The notes beneath the pieces were generated by a model that saw nothing but the letters and a program-made list of their open reading frames with translations, ran no database searches and was not told the DNA's origin. A stretch of 64,000 bases of DNA from Argyresthia goedartella. Its lineage: Eukaryota; Arthropoda; Insecta; Lepidoptera; Argyresthiidae. A program made the position numbers and the translations under genes. The stretch spans positions 25,588,001 to 25,652,000 of the forward strand of contig OX463813.1 of assembly GCA_949825045.1 (NCBI GenBank), given 5' to 3'. Below, piece after piece: positions 9,780-18,804 of this stretch. How positions within the stretch are numbered: the first letter of the stretch is position 1; every line of letters begins with the position of its first letter.

Positions 9780-9935
9780 ATTGCAGCGCACTCGACACAA
9801 CATTGAAAAGGCAAGGTACGAGTACATGTACAAGTACATTTATGTCTGAACAACGATTCGAACCCAGAACCCAAAATTGCGAAACTGATATCAAACCGAT
9901 TACGCCACCACAACTCTGTGATAAGCCGCGAATAT
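9780..9935 (-). repeat. tRNA-derived SINE fragment
   Basis: On the minus strand a tRNA-like head is visible: an A-box-like GGCGTAATCGG and the B-box GGTTCGAATCG. These are internal RNA polymerase III promoter elements of a SINE. The rest of the tRNA fold is too diverged to be a real tRNA gene. Confidence 0.6.
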
Positions 9936-9961
9936 ACGATCATACTTGAATCATGATATGG

Positions 9962-10030
9962 TTTGTTATGTCTCTTGTATGGGGATCATTTTTTTTTATT
10001 AAATGATCCCCATACAAGAGACATAACAAA
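9962..10030. repeat. Perfect 29-bp inverted repeat with 11-nt loop
   Basis: Left arm 9962-9990 and right arm 10002-10030 are exact reverse complements and carry ATGTCTCTTGTATGGGGATC. The loop is T/A only. The right arm runs straight into a copy of the dispersed AAGTGCGAGTCGG-type repeat (10030-10160), whose usual body has a similar TATGGGGACC segment. Confidence 0.9.
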
Positions 10031-10160
10031 TCTTTTGTTGTTTATTGGTTGTTGCTGTAGCAGCAACAGAAATACACATTCTGTCAAAATTTCAACTCTC
10101 TACCAATGACTGATCATGAGAGAAAGTCGGCTCACGGACATACGGATCGCGGAGGCTTCA
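10030..10160 (+). repeat. Fragment of the dispersed AAGTGCGAGTCGG-type lepidopteran repeat
   Basis: It contains GCTGTAGCAGCAACAGAAAT, AAAATTTCAACTCTCTACCA and CTCACGGACATACGGA, segments also found in the copy at 51172-51420 and typical of a very abundant lepidopteran repeat. No coding capacity. Confidence 0.6.
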
Positions 10161-10267
10161 TCTTCATCATCATCTTCAATCCAGAGGGTAAAAGTACCTG
10201 CACCTGGCCCGCTTGAGTGGGGCATTTGTGCATTTCTCCTGCACCCAATTATCTTATTTTAGCCATC

Positions 10268-10490
10268 CTAGCTCCAGTACCAGCTGGAGTAGGAGGCCTG
10301 GATGTTCGGGGAGCTTTGAGGTCGAAATTGCGTCTCCCAGGTCCTGGTTTCTATGGTAGACGGGCACGCAAGCAGCATGTGCTCTACTGTCTCGTCTACT
10401 TCCATACACCCCCTGCAGAGGGGGCTTTCTGTTGCACCTGTAATTTTCAAGTGTTTTTAAGAGTACAGTGGCCTATTATAAGGCCAATTA
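10268..10490 (-). pseudogene. LINE C-terminal zinc-knuckle fragment (I/R1-type)
   Basis: The minus strand reads HCTLKKHLKITGATESPLC, then CRGCMEVDETVEHMLLACP. The Cys-x2-Cys ... His-x4-Cys arrangement is the C-terminal zinc knuckle following RT or RNase H in I/R1-group LINEs. Only this end is present, without RT upstream on the same strand. Related RNase H remains lie at 28310-28560, but linkage is not shown. Confidence 0.65.
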
Positions 10491-10834
10491 GTATTTAAAT
10501 TTTGCTGCGTGGCAGTCTCATAAGGTAGTTTGTGAATTCATGGTTATATCTGTATAGAAATAATTTTGTATGTTAAAATATTTTTACATAATCACTCAAA
10601 ACCGACACTTGAAACTTGAGGACCTTGTGATAAATTCAAATTCTTATTAAGCAAACTATCGGAATTTCACCAAACATTGTAATTCATTTAAATTTTAAAT
10701 TTAGACGATTTCTTGAAAATGTGGCAAAAGATCGTTCAATTATGTTATTTCATGGGTTTACGGATGGGTTTAGGGATGCAGGTTGGAATCCGGTGCTGAT
10801 CATCTGTCAATGATATAAGTAATTTATCACAAGT

Positions 10835-10945
10835 AATTTATAGGGAGGCTCTAACGGCGATGGATTCCGTAAAGTAATCGTAAAGAAACTTTCCGTAGCT
10901 GTCGCGATAGGCCAGCCCTATGTCAAGCTAAATAACTGGCCATTG
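10835..10945 (+). repeat. SINE body fragment (TCTAACGG-GATGG type)
   Basis: It shares TCTAACGGCGATGG and the GATAGGCCAGCCCTATGTCA segment with SINE copies at 60350-60480 and 52545-52715. The tRNA head is absent. Confidence 0.55.
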
Positions 10946-11309
10946 GGAACCACTGTATTTACTACAGAGTGTGCGAAAAGGTCTGACGCCATATTTTTGA
11001 TTATGTTATTTGGCTACGATAAACAATTACTTACTTCTTATAAATAAATGTTTAAATAACTACTAAACTTTATCTTACACCCTGTATATCGGTTCTTGAC
11101 GAATAAACGAAATAACAAAAGGTATTATCGAATTAACCCTGTTTGCCTGTTTCTCGGGAAATCTTATCCATTGTTTGATTATGCTACACTCGTGTTTGAC
11201 GTACAGAATAAGATAAAATCAGGATAGAAATACGAAGTGAAAAAAATATTCCCGGTGTTGTAGGTATATGAAGGTAAATACTACTTTAAATTATAGACTC
11301 AAAATAATT
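10946..11309. other. No gene recognised
   Basis: AT-rich sequence with no supported frame, RNA or repeat structure on either strand. Confidence 0.5.
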
Positions 11310-11480
11310 ATTAACAACTAAGAGCAACCCGAGGCCCTGATCGGGCAGCTTGATAACTACTGACAGTCAGGTCGGTCGATAGCCCGAGACCCCTTCATCA
11401 AGCCGCACTGAGCCAGCGTGGTGGAGTATGGCTCAATCTTATCCGTATCGGTGGGTGTCCTATTAGGTGGGTGGGGACAT
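11310..11480 (+). repeat. SINE body fragment (AGCGTGGTGGAGTATGGC type)
   Basis: It carries CACTGAGCCAGCGTGGTGGA, GTATGGCTCAATCTTATCC and GTGGGGACATTCA. The same landmarks occur at 26080-26170 (+) and 36290-36370 (-). Confidence 0.6.
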
Positions 11481-12084
11481 TCAGGTCATATGTAAAAGTG
11501 GGAATACGAATCTAAACGAAAGTGACAGCGTTAATTATTAGCACATAAGAAAAAAAGAGAGCGCGAACAATGCGCTCGACTCAAACCACATAAAATGGTT
11601 TAAAAATAAACTAAGCTATTTTGTCACAAATGTTTTAAGGAGAGCTTGCGAATACATACTATTCACATTTTGAATGCAAATCCACAATTAAATTAGTTAG
11701 GATTTCAGAATTATAGGAAAAAACAAAACAATTTAGAGGTCTTTTCGTAATTAAATTCTATCGAGAAAATTTCATCCAATCGCGTTTTTCTTTAGTGACA
11801 ATCTTAATCAAATACTCAATAAACGTTAACCCAAAAACAAAATCTATAGATGATTTTAAAGTGGAGTAAATGGATTCGAAAAAACGTGGAAAAAACCCAT
11901 ATTTTTCCGTATCACCGTAATGTAGCCCATTTATTTTATTTTATTGTGTTAATAACCTGGGTGCAAATTGTCGGTGATTTTCATAAATACTTGTTACATT
12001 TTTTGGTAAATGGTGCGATGGATACCGTAATACACAACTGCTGCTCAGATAAAGTGCAACTTAAATGTCATAGACGCTGCATGA

Positions 12085-12909
12085 ATTTGGAATTGTACAT
12101 AAACTCTTTTAATATTGATATTTTATGTCTAACAGAACATTGGCTAAAAGCCTTGAGCTCATGTTCAATTTCAGTAACCACCAGGTTTGTGTTCTTTTTG
12201 CAGATAACATGCTGTGCGTGGAGGCTTTCTAATATTTCTAAATAAACACTTAAAGTTCAAAAATCGTAATGACACAGTATGTTTATCAGTTGAAAGCCAC
12301 ATTGAAGTAGCATGTGTTGAATTAGAGCGCATAATTGTTTTAAGCGTTTACAGCCCACCATCAGGTTAATTTGATGTTTTTGAAAACGTCATGGATGATA
12401 TATTATTTAAAGTATCAAAATCTAATAAAACTCTTATTATATGTGGAGACTTAAATGTAAATTTATTAGAAACTTACTCCCTTAGTACGAGACTAACTAA
12501 CTTATTTATTTCTCACAACTTCAAGCCACTTTTCATGGCACCTACTCGAATAACTGAAACATCAGCAAATTGTATAGATAATATATTTGCTTATCCTAAT
12601 GAAAAAATTGTACTTAAAAAAATTATAAGTAATTTAAAGTCAGACCATTTAGGTCAATACATTAGACTAGAAATTCAACTTAAAAAAAGTTCTACAAGAA
12701 AAATACAATACATACCTGTGACTGCAAATCGGTTTGAAAGGTTTAAATTGAATTGGGATAGCAAACTACCTATCAATTACTCTAATAATAACCCTAATGA
12801 GTCATTAGTATTCTTTTTTACAAATTCAGCAATGCGTTCCATGCAGTATTTACTACCAGATCGATTGTGGTCTCAGACAAACTTAACTTTAGTAAGTGGG
12901 CCACAGTAG
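12085..12909 (+). pseudogene. LINE-B copy 1 endonuclease remnant
   Basis: Pieces of the endonuclease are YINSFNIDILCLTEHWLK near 12100 (catalytic Glu), a frameshifted middle, then from 12391 DDILFKVSKSNKTLIICGDL, IDNIFAYPNEKIV and LKSDHLGQYIRLE (catalytic Asp-His). The open segment ends at 12907-12909. Against the minus-strand copy the same residues appear with few changes. Frame breaks lie near 12180-12390, so no protein can be made. Confidence 0.8.
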
Positions 12910-12936
12910 GTATACTTAAAAGAAGACAAAATTTAT

Positions 12937-13532
12937 ATGAATTATATAGTGAAAAACAATGGAATCATAGTGAAGTTCATGGATAAAGTAACAAAGTACT
13001 CAAAAATCTTAAGAAAAGTTTGTCAAATTGCAAAATCAAATTATATCAGATCACAAATAAGAAAAAGTGATAACAAAATTAAATCAAATTGGGATATAAT
13101 TAAAAGTGAGACTGGAAAGGTCAATATTAAAAACAATGAATATGAATTAAAAATTAATGATATTACTTTCAAAAATGATGTTGATGTTAGCGTTGCGTTT
13201 GATTTTTTTTTGCTGACATCCCAATCTCTACTGCAAAGTCTTTAGACTCTTCCAAAGTAGTCGCTGAATCTTTGCTAAAAGACTATGTACCTAGATGTGA
13301 AAATCAATTCTCGTTTAATTATGTAGATGATAAAGATATTACTAAAGCCTTTAAATCAATAAATGTTAAGAAAACTGCAGACCTCTGGGATATTTCTGTT
13401 TATGTTGTCAAGCCCCTAACAAATGTTATTGCACTCGATTTAGCTTTCATATTTAATGCATCTATTGAATCTGGCGTGTTTCCTGATTTAATGAAACACA
13501 GTAAAGTAGTACCTTTGTTTAAACTGATTTAA
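12937..13532 (+). pseudogene. LINE-B copy 1 linker and RT N-terminus
   Basis: Two open segments: 12937-13245 (KILRKVCQIAKSNYIRSQIR, linker) and 13272-13532 ([40 protein letters not shown]), separated by a stop and frame change. They correspond to ORF2 sequence between endonuclease and RT in the copy at 53149-55508. Not functional. Confidence 0.78.
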
Positions 13533-13544
13533 ATCAGGTAGTAC

Positions 13545-14837
13545 ATCTGATCCTTCTAACTTTAAACCGATATCGGTTTTGCCTACATTTAGTAAAGTTT
13601 TTGAAAAAGTAATTTTAAATCAACTTCTTACACATTTCAACACCAACAACATGCTCCACTGTAAACAATTTGGTTTAACACAAGGCAAATCAACTACTGA
13701 TGCCGGTATTGAGTTAATATAATATATATATGATGCTTGGGAGGAGTCGCATGATGCTCTAGGAGCATTTTGCGATTTGTCTAAGGCTTTTGATTGCGTT
13801 GACCATGGGACGTTGATCAGGAAATTACATCACTATGGAATTAGGGATAACTCTTTAGATCTTCTCTCTTTTTATCTAAATGACAGGATACAGAGAGTTG
13901 ACATTAATGGAAAACGATCTCCAGGGTCTGTTGTTACTATGGGTGTACCGCAGGGTTCCATACTCGGTTCCTGTTTTTGGTTTATATTAATGAACTGCCA
14001 CATCTTGTCAGAGATAATCATGAGATTGTACTGTTTGCAGATTCACTTTTGTTTAAAATGAAACGACGCAGTTTGAACTTTGACGATGTGAATAATGCAA
14101 TCTCAAATTTAGTCAATTGGTTTAGTGCCAATAATCTTTTACTGAACAATAACAAAACTAAATGTATTCGGTTTATACTCCCCAATGTTAAACAAGTCTC
14201 GGCTAATGTTAATGTTAAAGGTGAAAATTTAGAAATTGTAGATGGCACGGTATTCCTAGGAATTACCTTAGATAATAAGCTTCAGTGGGGCCTACACATA
14301 GATAAGCTATCGAAAAAACTCAGTTCCGCAGTTTATGCAGTCAAAAAAATCAGTCTTTTTATGGACGTGGAAACAGCTAGACTAGTTTACTTCAGCTACT
14401 TCCATAGCATTATGTCTTACGGCATACTGCTGTGGGGGAACGCTGCAGACATTAACATAATATTTGTGCTGCAAAAGAGGGCTGTTCGTGCAATCTACAA
14501 TGTGGGTCCGAGAGAGTCACTGCGTTGTAAATTTAAGGAAATTAACATTATGACAGTGCCTTGTCAGTATATTTCTGAAAAACTAATGTACGTCCACAGA
14601 AATATTGATAAATTTCCTAAGAATAGCGACAGGCACAATGTCAACACTAGAAATAGGAATAAACTAGCTACACCTACTACTAGGCTCCATAAGGTTAATG
14701 TATCTTTTAAAGGGCAATGTATTCGCTTTTACAACAAAATACCAACTGAGTTACAAGAATTTTCTGTAAATAAATTTAAAAATGTTGTTAAAATCACTTA
14801 TGTAAAAAAGCTTACTACAAAATATCAGATTATGTAG
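13545..14837 (+). pseudogene. LINE-B copy 1 reverse transcriptase
   Basis: RT blocks are spread over frames: [19 protein letters not shown] near 13560, [18 protein letters not shown] from about 13775 (first catalytic Asp), GVPQGSILG near 13950, then a frame change into [18 protein letters not shown] at 13990-14040. The FADD box is broken (FADSLL). The thumb and C-terminal part (LGITLDNKLQWGLHIDKL, LLWGNAADINIIFVLQKRAV) is open to 14837. Confidence 0.85.
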
Positions 14838-15312
14838 AAGACAAGAAAGCTTGGGTAGGTGTTTGCTCCAATTCTGTAAAAAATAACGTATAACGCTGGA
14901 GGTTTCTAGTCGCCTCTTTGCCTCCAGCATCTAAAACATTGAGGTGACGGAATTCAAATTGAGTTCTATATTTCCCTGTACTTTATACATGTGTTAGTTT
15001 AAGATTTGACATTCTCCAAATGTTACCTATGTGTTTCTTATGGAAATAAACCCTTTTTGAATTTTGAATTTTTGAATTTTGAGTGTTGGCAGTTGAAGAA
15101 TTTAAAAAGACAAATCGCCGTTTCCCATATGGGATGGCAAGTTGCAGCAACGTTTAGCCAGATTACTCTATATCGTGGGACATTGACAGGGGTCTAGCTC
15201 AACGCCTCGCAGCTTTGGAGATTTGGAGGTTTGTGCGTCCGAGCCTTTGACTATTTCAGTACGGTCTTAAGCCACGGTGCAGCTAGTGTTTGTGACAGGT
15301 TTCTTTCTTTAT

Positions 15313-15745
15313 AGGGTTCCGTATACGAAGTGTGCCAACGGGACCCTAATATTAAGCCTCCGCTGTCCGTCCGTCCGTCAGCCTGTCCGTCCGTCCGTCA
15401 GCCTGTCCGTCAGCGGGATTATATCATGATACCTTAGAATATTATTCTAAGTATGAAACATAATAAGATTATATTAACTAAATATATTACATAAATAATT
15501 AATAACCTCATCAGTAGATTCTAATATATAACAATAGTCATACTACCTATTATGAAGAGATACCGTAATGTACCGCAATGTAAGAGAGTGGAAATTTTCA
15601 AAGAATATACATTTCGCTTGCCGTTATAATGAACTACATGAATTTTAGGGTCCCCGTACAAGAGACTTGTTTCCTGCGTCTTTTCTTGTACGATGATACC
15701 CTTCGAGGGTGAGTCCGGCTCGCACTTGACTGTCTTTTTACACAA
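15313..15745 (-). repeat. Dispersed AAGTGCGAGTCGG-type repeat, minus copy with CCGT tandem units
   Basis: Read on the minus strand it starts AAGTGCGAGCCGGACTCACC near 15735, passes CATCGTACAAGAAAAGACGC and CTTGTACGGGGACCCTAAAA, and ends in AGGGTTCCGT-like sequence near 15313. At 15368-15415 it contains tandem TCCGTCCGTCCGTCAGCCTG units, as this family often does. Open frames inside it are incidental. Confidence 0.7.
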
Positions 15746-16190
15746 CATAACGTAATCTAAAGCAATCAGCAGCCCCTTCAGAAACTCAAGCGCCATCGAG
15801 CGCTCGAAATAGCTCGTCAGAAATTAATGAAAGCATCGAAATTACTGCTGGTCGCTATTTTTCTTCGGGCCTATACATTTGTTCGGATGCGAATTACGTT
15901 CTGAGGTTAATGGAGTGGAGTGTAGCCTGTTAATTGATCTGTGGAATGGATGCCTCTCTCGCACCCACACGCGCATAAGTCAAGGTAGTCCCACAGACTA
16001 ATTGACCATAGACTGTCTCCTTCAATTTATGTTCACATAAAGATTCACAGATTGTGTAGTAAGTAATTAGATTAATTGATCGGTTTGATTCAATTAAAAG
16101 TTTATTTTCTTCTTTTTAGAGCGTTTAATAAAAAAAAAAATTTTTGCTATAGATAGAAATAGTTCCGAATGCAATCGTAGTGGTGTACGC
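15746..16190. other. No gene recognised
   Basis: AT-rich sequence between two repeat copies. I see no supported frame or RNA. 16125-16145 is an A/T homopolymer run. Confidence 0.5.
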
Positions 16191-16191
16191 A

Positions 16192-16338
16192 CACCCATCC
16201 GCACCGTCCGCATGGAACGGATGTTATGAAGTCATCAGAATTTCTGAGGTTCTCCAGATTCGACGCAGGCAGGTGCGAGATTTCCTGTGATTTCTTCCAT
16301 AGTTAGGCTCATTCGGTGCGGACGGTGCGGGTAGGGTG
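16192..16338. repeat. Imperfect ~21-bp inverted repeat flanking about 104 bp
   Basis: Left arm 16192-16212 (CCGCACCGTCCGCA core) pairs with right arm 16317-16338 (TGCGGACGGTGCGG core) with one or two mismatches. The inner sequence has no frame. It could be a small MITE or a decayed hairpin. No target duplication was identified. Confidence 0.6.
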
Positions 16339-16441
16339 CCTTTACCATAGCATGATGAAAAGTGGTAAATCTTACTTTATTATTGACCACGTTAGTAGTA
16401 ATATTACCGCCTACTCTTAGCCTCAAACTTGATTAAATAAA

Positions 16442-16690
16442 ACCTGTCAAGTGCGAGTCGGAAGCACGCACCGAGGGCTCCGCACAAATCTCATTTTTTT
16501 TGTGAAGGGCAACAACTACAAATTTGCGGTTTTCGGATTTTTTTGCCGACTGCATCGAAGTGTTAAAGAGTGGCGTTACGTGTTTGACTTGAATATTCAC
16601 AAGATGTAACAGAAAGGTGTAGTCATATTTTAGGGGGTTTTTATAGGATCATTCTGAACAACTTTCACTATGAAATATGATCGGAGCAAG
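16442..16690 (+). repeat. Dispersed AAGTGCGAGTCGG-type repeat, plus copy, diverged
   Basis: Begins GTCAAGTGCGAGTCGGAAGC and includes CGAGGGCTCCGC and TTCACTATGAAATATGATCG-like sequence shared with 52195-52240. Non-coding. Confidence 0.6.
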
Positions 16691-17213
16691 TCACGGACGA
16701 CATACAGGTTTCCATGGGCAATAAACAGCTTTCTGTGCTAGCATTGCTTGACTTTAGTAGCGCCTTCAACTGCGTCGATTTTGATATTCTTGTTGAGATA
16801 CTGAAGTCCTTAAATGTCTCCTCCCGCTCGGCTAGCTGGTTCGACTCTTAACTAAGAGATCGGCAGCAGCGCATAAGGTCCGAGGAGACATTAATCGACT
16901 GGTGCAAACTTACTGCGGGGATTCCTCATGGTGGTATTATTTCCCCACTTTTAGTCTCAGTCTACATCAATTCCATTTCTGATGTTAACTCTTCTTCTTA
17001 TCATCTCTATGCTGATGATCTACAGATCTACCGTCATTTTCTCTTTAGTGATGCGACTTCGGCTATAGATGCGCTAAACGCTGACCTCAAGGACATCAGG
17101 ACATAGGCATTCTCCTTTCGACTGTTCGTTAACCCAGTGTGCCCCAGGCCATGATTCTGGGATCCAGATATTCTTTACATCAACAACCTCAACTGCCCAT
17201 AGCACCTGTAAAA
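16690..17213 (+). pseudogene. LINE-D copy 1 reverse transcriptase, 5' part
   Basis: Translation from about 16690 gives LALLDFSSAFNCVDFDIL (first catalytic Asp), DRQQRIRSEETLIDWCKL, GIPHGGIISPLL and SSYHLYADDLQIYRHF (YADD box intact). Interruptions include a TAA after the WFDS segment, a TAG after LKDIRT, and a stop after VCPRP. The upstream half of RT and the endonuclease are missing. Confidence 0.82.
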
Positions 17214-17215
17214 CT

Positions 17216-17833
17216 TTAAAAGAAAATATTCGAAATTACAATGAACTCAAGACAAAGGTAGAAGAACTCGAGGCGGAGCATAAAGCTGATCAAAAAAAGA
17301 TAAGTAGCATTGAGGACCAACTTGATAATATACAAAAATCACTTAATAAGGATTTAGTCGAGATAAGAGGTGTACCAAGGTGTGATAAGGAAGATCTCAA
17401 TATACTGATTGATACACTTCATTCTGGTTTGAACATCGGCTCATCATCGGACAAGGTTAAACAAATATTCAGGAAGGGAAAACTCAATGCACCAATTCTG
17501 GTTGAATACACGGAAAGCAAATACAAAGATGAACTGCTGGATGCCGCCAAACAATACAACAAAACCAATAGCAAAAACAAGCTAAATAGCTCTATACTTG
17601 GAATTGAGAAGGAAACAGTAGCTATATATATCTCAGAGCCCTTGACTCAAAAAGCAAAGTCTATATATACTGCAGCGAGTAAACTCAGGGCTGACGGATT
17701 GTTTAAATATCTTTGGACCTCACGAGGTAAAATACTTATACGAAAAAATGAAACGACCCCTGTCATCACCCTCAGATCCATAGAACAGATGGAATTGCTT
17801 AAAACGAGTGTAAACAATGAGATCACAGAATGA
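17216..17833 (+). pseudogene. LINE-C ORF1, 5'-truncated (coiled coil plus FP-like C-terminal domain)
   Basis: From 17216 the frame reads a heptad-rich coiled coil (ELKTKVEELEAEHKADQKKI, SIEDQLDNIQKSL), then EIRGVPRCDKEDLNILIDTL and VAIYISEPLTQKAKSIYTAA followed by FKYLWTSRGKILIRKNE. This coiled coil plus basic nucleic-acid-binding domain is the pattern of 'baculovirus FP-like' or transposase-22-like ORF1 proteins in insect LINEs, which act as RNA chaperones. It ends in TGA at 17831-17833. The N-terminus was lost when the element integrated. Confidence 0.75.
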
Positions 17834-18080
17834 CTAGAACATTATAATCCTGTTCTCTTTTCTTGTGCTGCCTCCTGCAAATCACCTAAGATAAAGATTT
17901 ACCTAGCTTTTATTGCTACTTTCTGTTTTTTCTGTATTTTTATGTCAATCAATTATAAGTTATGCTCTATGTCTCATGTGCCCATACTTCAATATGAGAT
18001 AAAAATAATTAAACTATACATCAACTATAAACTCTATATATATAAAATTATGTTCAATATATATACTAAGGGAAACATCT

Positions 18081-18529
18081 ATGAACCAAACTACGCTGTT
18101 ACATGTCCTCAATCACGAAACTTACACACCTTTTCAAAACATCAACCAAACAATCTTAATGGAGGGTGACATAAATGAGGTCACCATCGACCTTGACGAT
18201 AAAGTCAATTTCGGTGATGCATATGTGGTTGAGGACCCTGACGACTGTTACAAATTTCTGTCTGGACTAAACAACGAATATAAAGTTATCACTCAAAACA
18301 TACGCAGCTTAAACTGCAATTTCAATGACTTTCAGGTTCTCCTAGCAAGGCTGAAAATCAATTTTGATATCATAGCCTTAACTGAGTGTTGGCTACAACA
18401 AGTTACTTATCTACCCATTCTTCAAGATTTCACAGTTTTTTCCAGCACCAAACACATAAATCAAAATAGTGGAGTTGTGGTGTATGTTCGAAATACAATC
18501 CAAAATATAACCGTGAGTGAACCTGAAAT
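18081..18529 (+). pseudogene. LINE-C ORF2 endonuclease, 5' part
   Basis: Met at 18081 opens a leader of about 70 residues, then the endonuclease: YKVITQNIRSLNCNF, FDIIALTECWLQQ (catalytic Glu), NSGVVVYVRNTIQNI. At codon 149-150 (SEPEI) a 271-bp insertion intrudes. The apparent frame continuing to 18707 lies inside the inserted sequence and is not part of the gene. Confidence 0.83.
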
Positions 18530-18800
18530 CTGGCAGAATATCAGCGTCACAGATTCGTCTGTGACATTGCTGAGTCAGGGCCATTTCATTGTCGCGGTAC
18601 AGTCACGGTGCCACATAGTGATCCTTAATTTCCATATTTTTGCTGTGTTAATTATAATTATTTTCATTGTTTTATTTAATTACTTTGATGTTTTTTGTCA
18701 TAATTAATTTTGTGTGGTTTGTAATATGTTAATAACCAATATTTTTTTTGTGTTTGTACCGAACAATGAATAAATGAATTATCTATCTATCTATCTATCT
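18530..18800 (+). mobile_element. 271-bp LINE 3'-end or SINE insertion with TATC tail
   Basis: Flanked by AAAT at 18526-18529 and 18801-18804. Removing the insert with one AAAT copy rejoins GAA-ATT-GTG-GAT in the endonuclease frame. The 3' end is AATGAATAAATGAATTATC plus about five TATC units. Near the 5' end GTCACAGA-TTCG-TCTGTGAC forms an 8-bp stem with a UUCG tetraloop. The body resembles a LINE 3' untranslated region, and no frame belongs to it. Confidence 0.85.
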
Positions 18801-18804
18801 AAAT

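Larger units (their letters stand above)
12060..15085 (+). mobile_element. LINE-B copy 1: decayed CR1/Jockey-group LINE, 5'-truncated
   Basis: Second member of the LINE at 52966-57890 (-), on the opposite strand. It lacks ORF1 and starts inside the endonuclease. The 3' end is the characteristic TGGAAATAAACCCTTTTTGA plus a TTGAATTT-type tail (15055-15083), like the tail at 52966-53000 in the other copy. Numerous stops and frameshifts show that it is an old pseudo-copy. 11481-12059 just upstream holds nothing I recognise. Confidence 0.88.

Noticed and set aside
9840..9910. A functional tRNA gene on the minus strand
   Set aside because: B-box is present but no cloverleaf with anticodon arm can be drawn; it is SINE-derived. 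The same applies to heads at 26217, 29030, 52100 and 58560.
15368..15415. CRISPR-like short regular repeats (TCCGTCCGTCCGTCAGCC)
   Set aside because: Direct tandem low-complexity units without spacers, in a eukaryotic dispersed repeat.
18530..18707. Extension of the LINE-C endonuclease frame to 18707
   Set aside because: It lies inside the 271-bp insertion; the true continuation starts at 18805.
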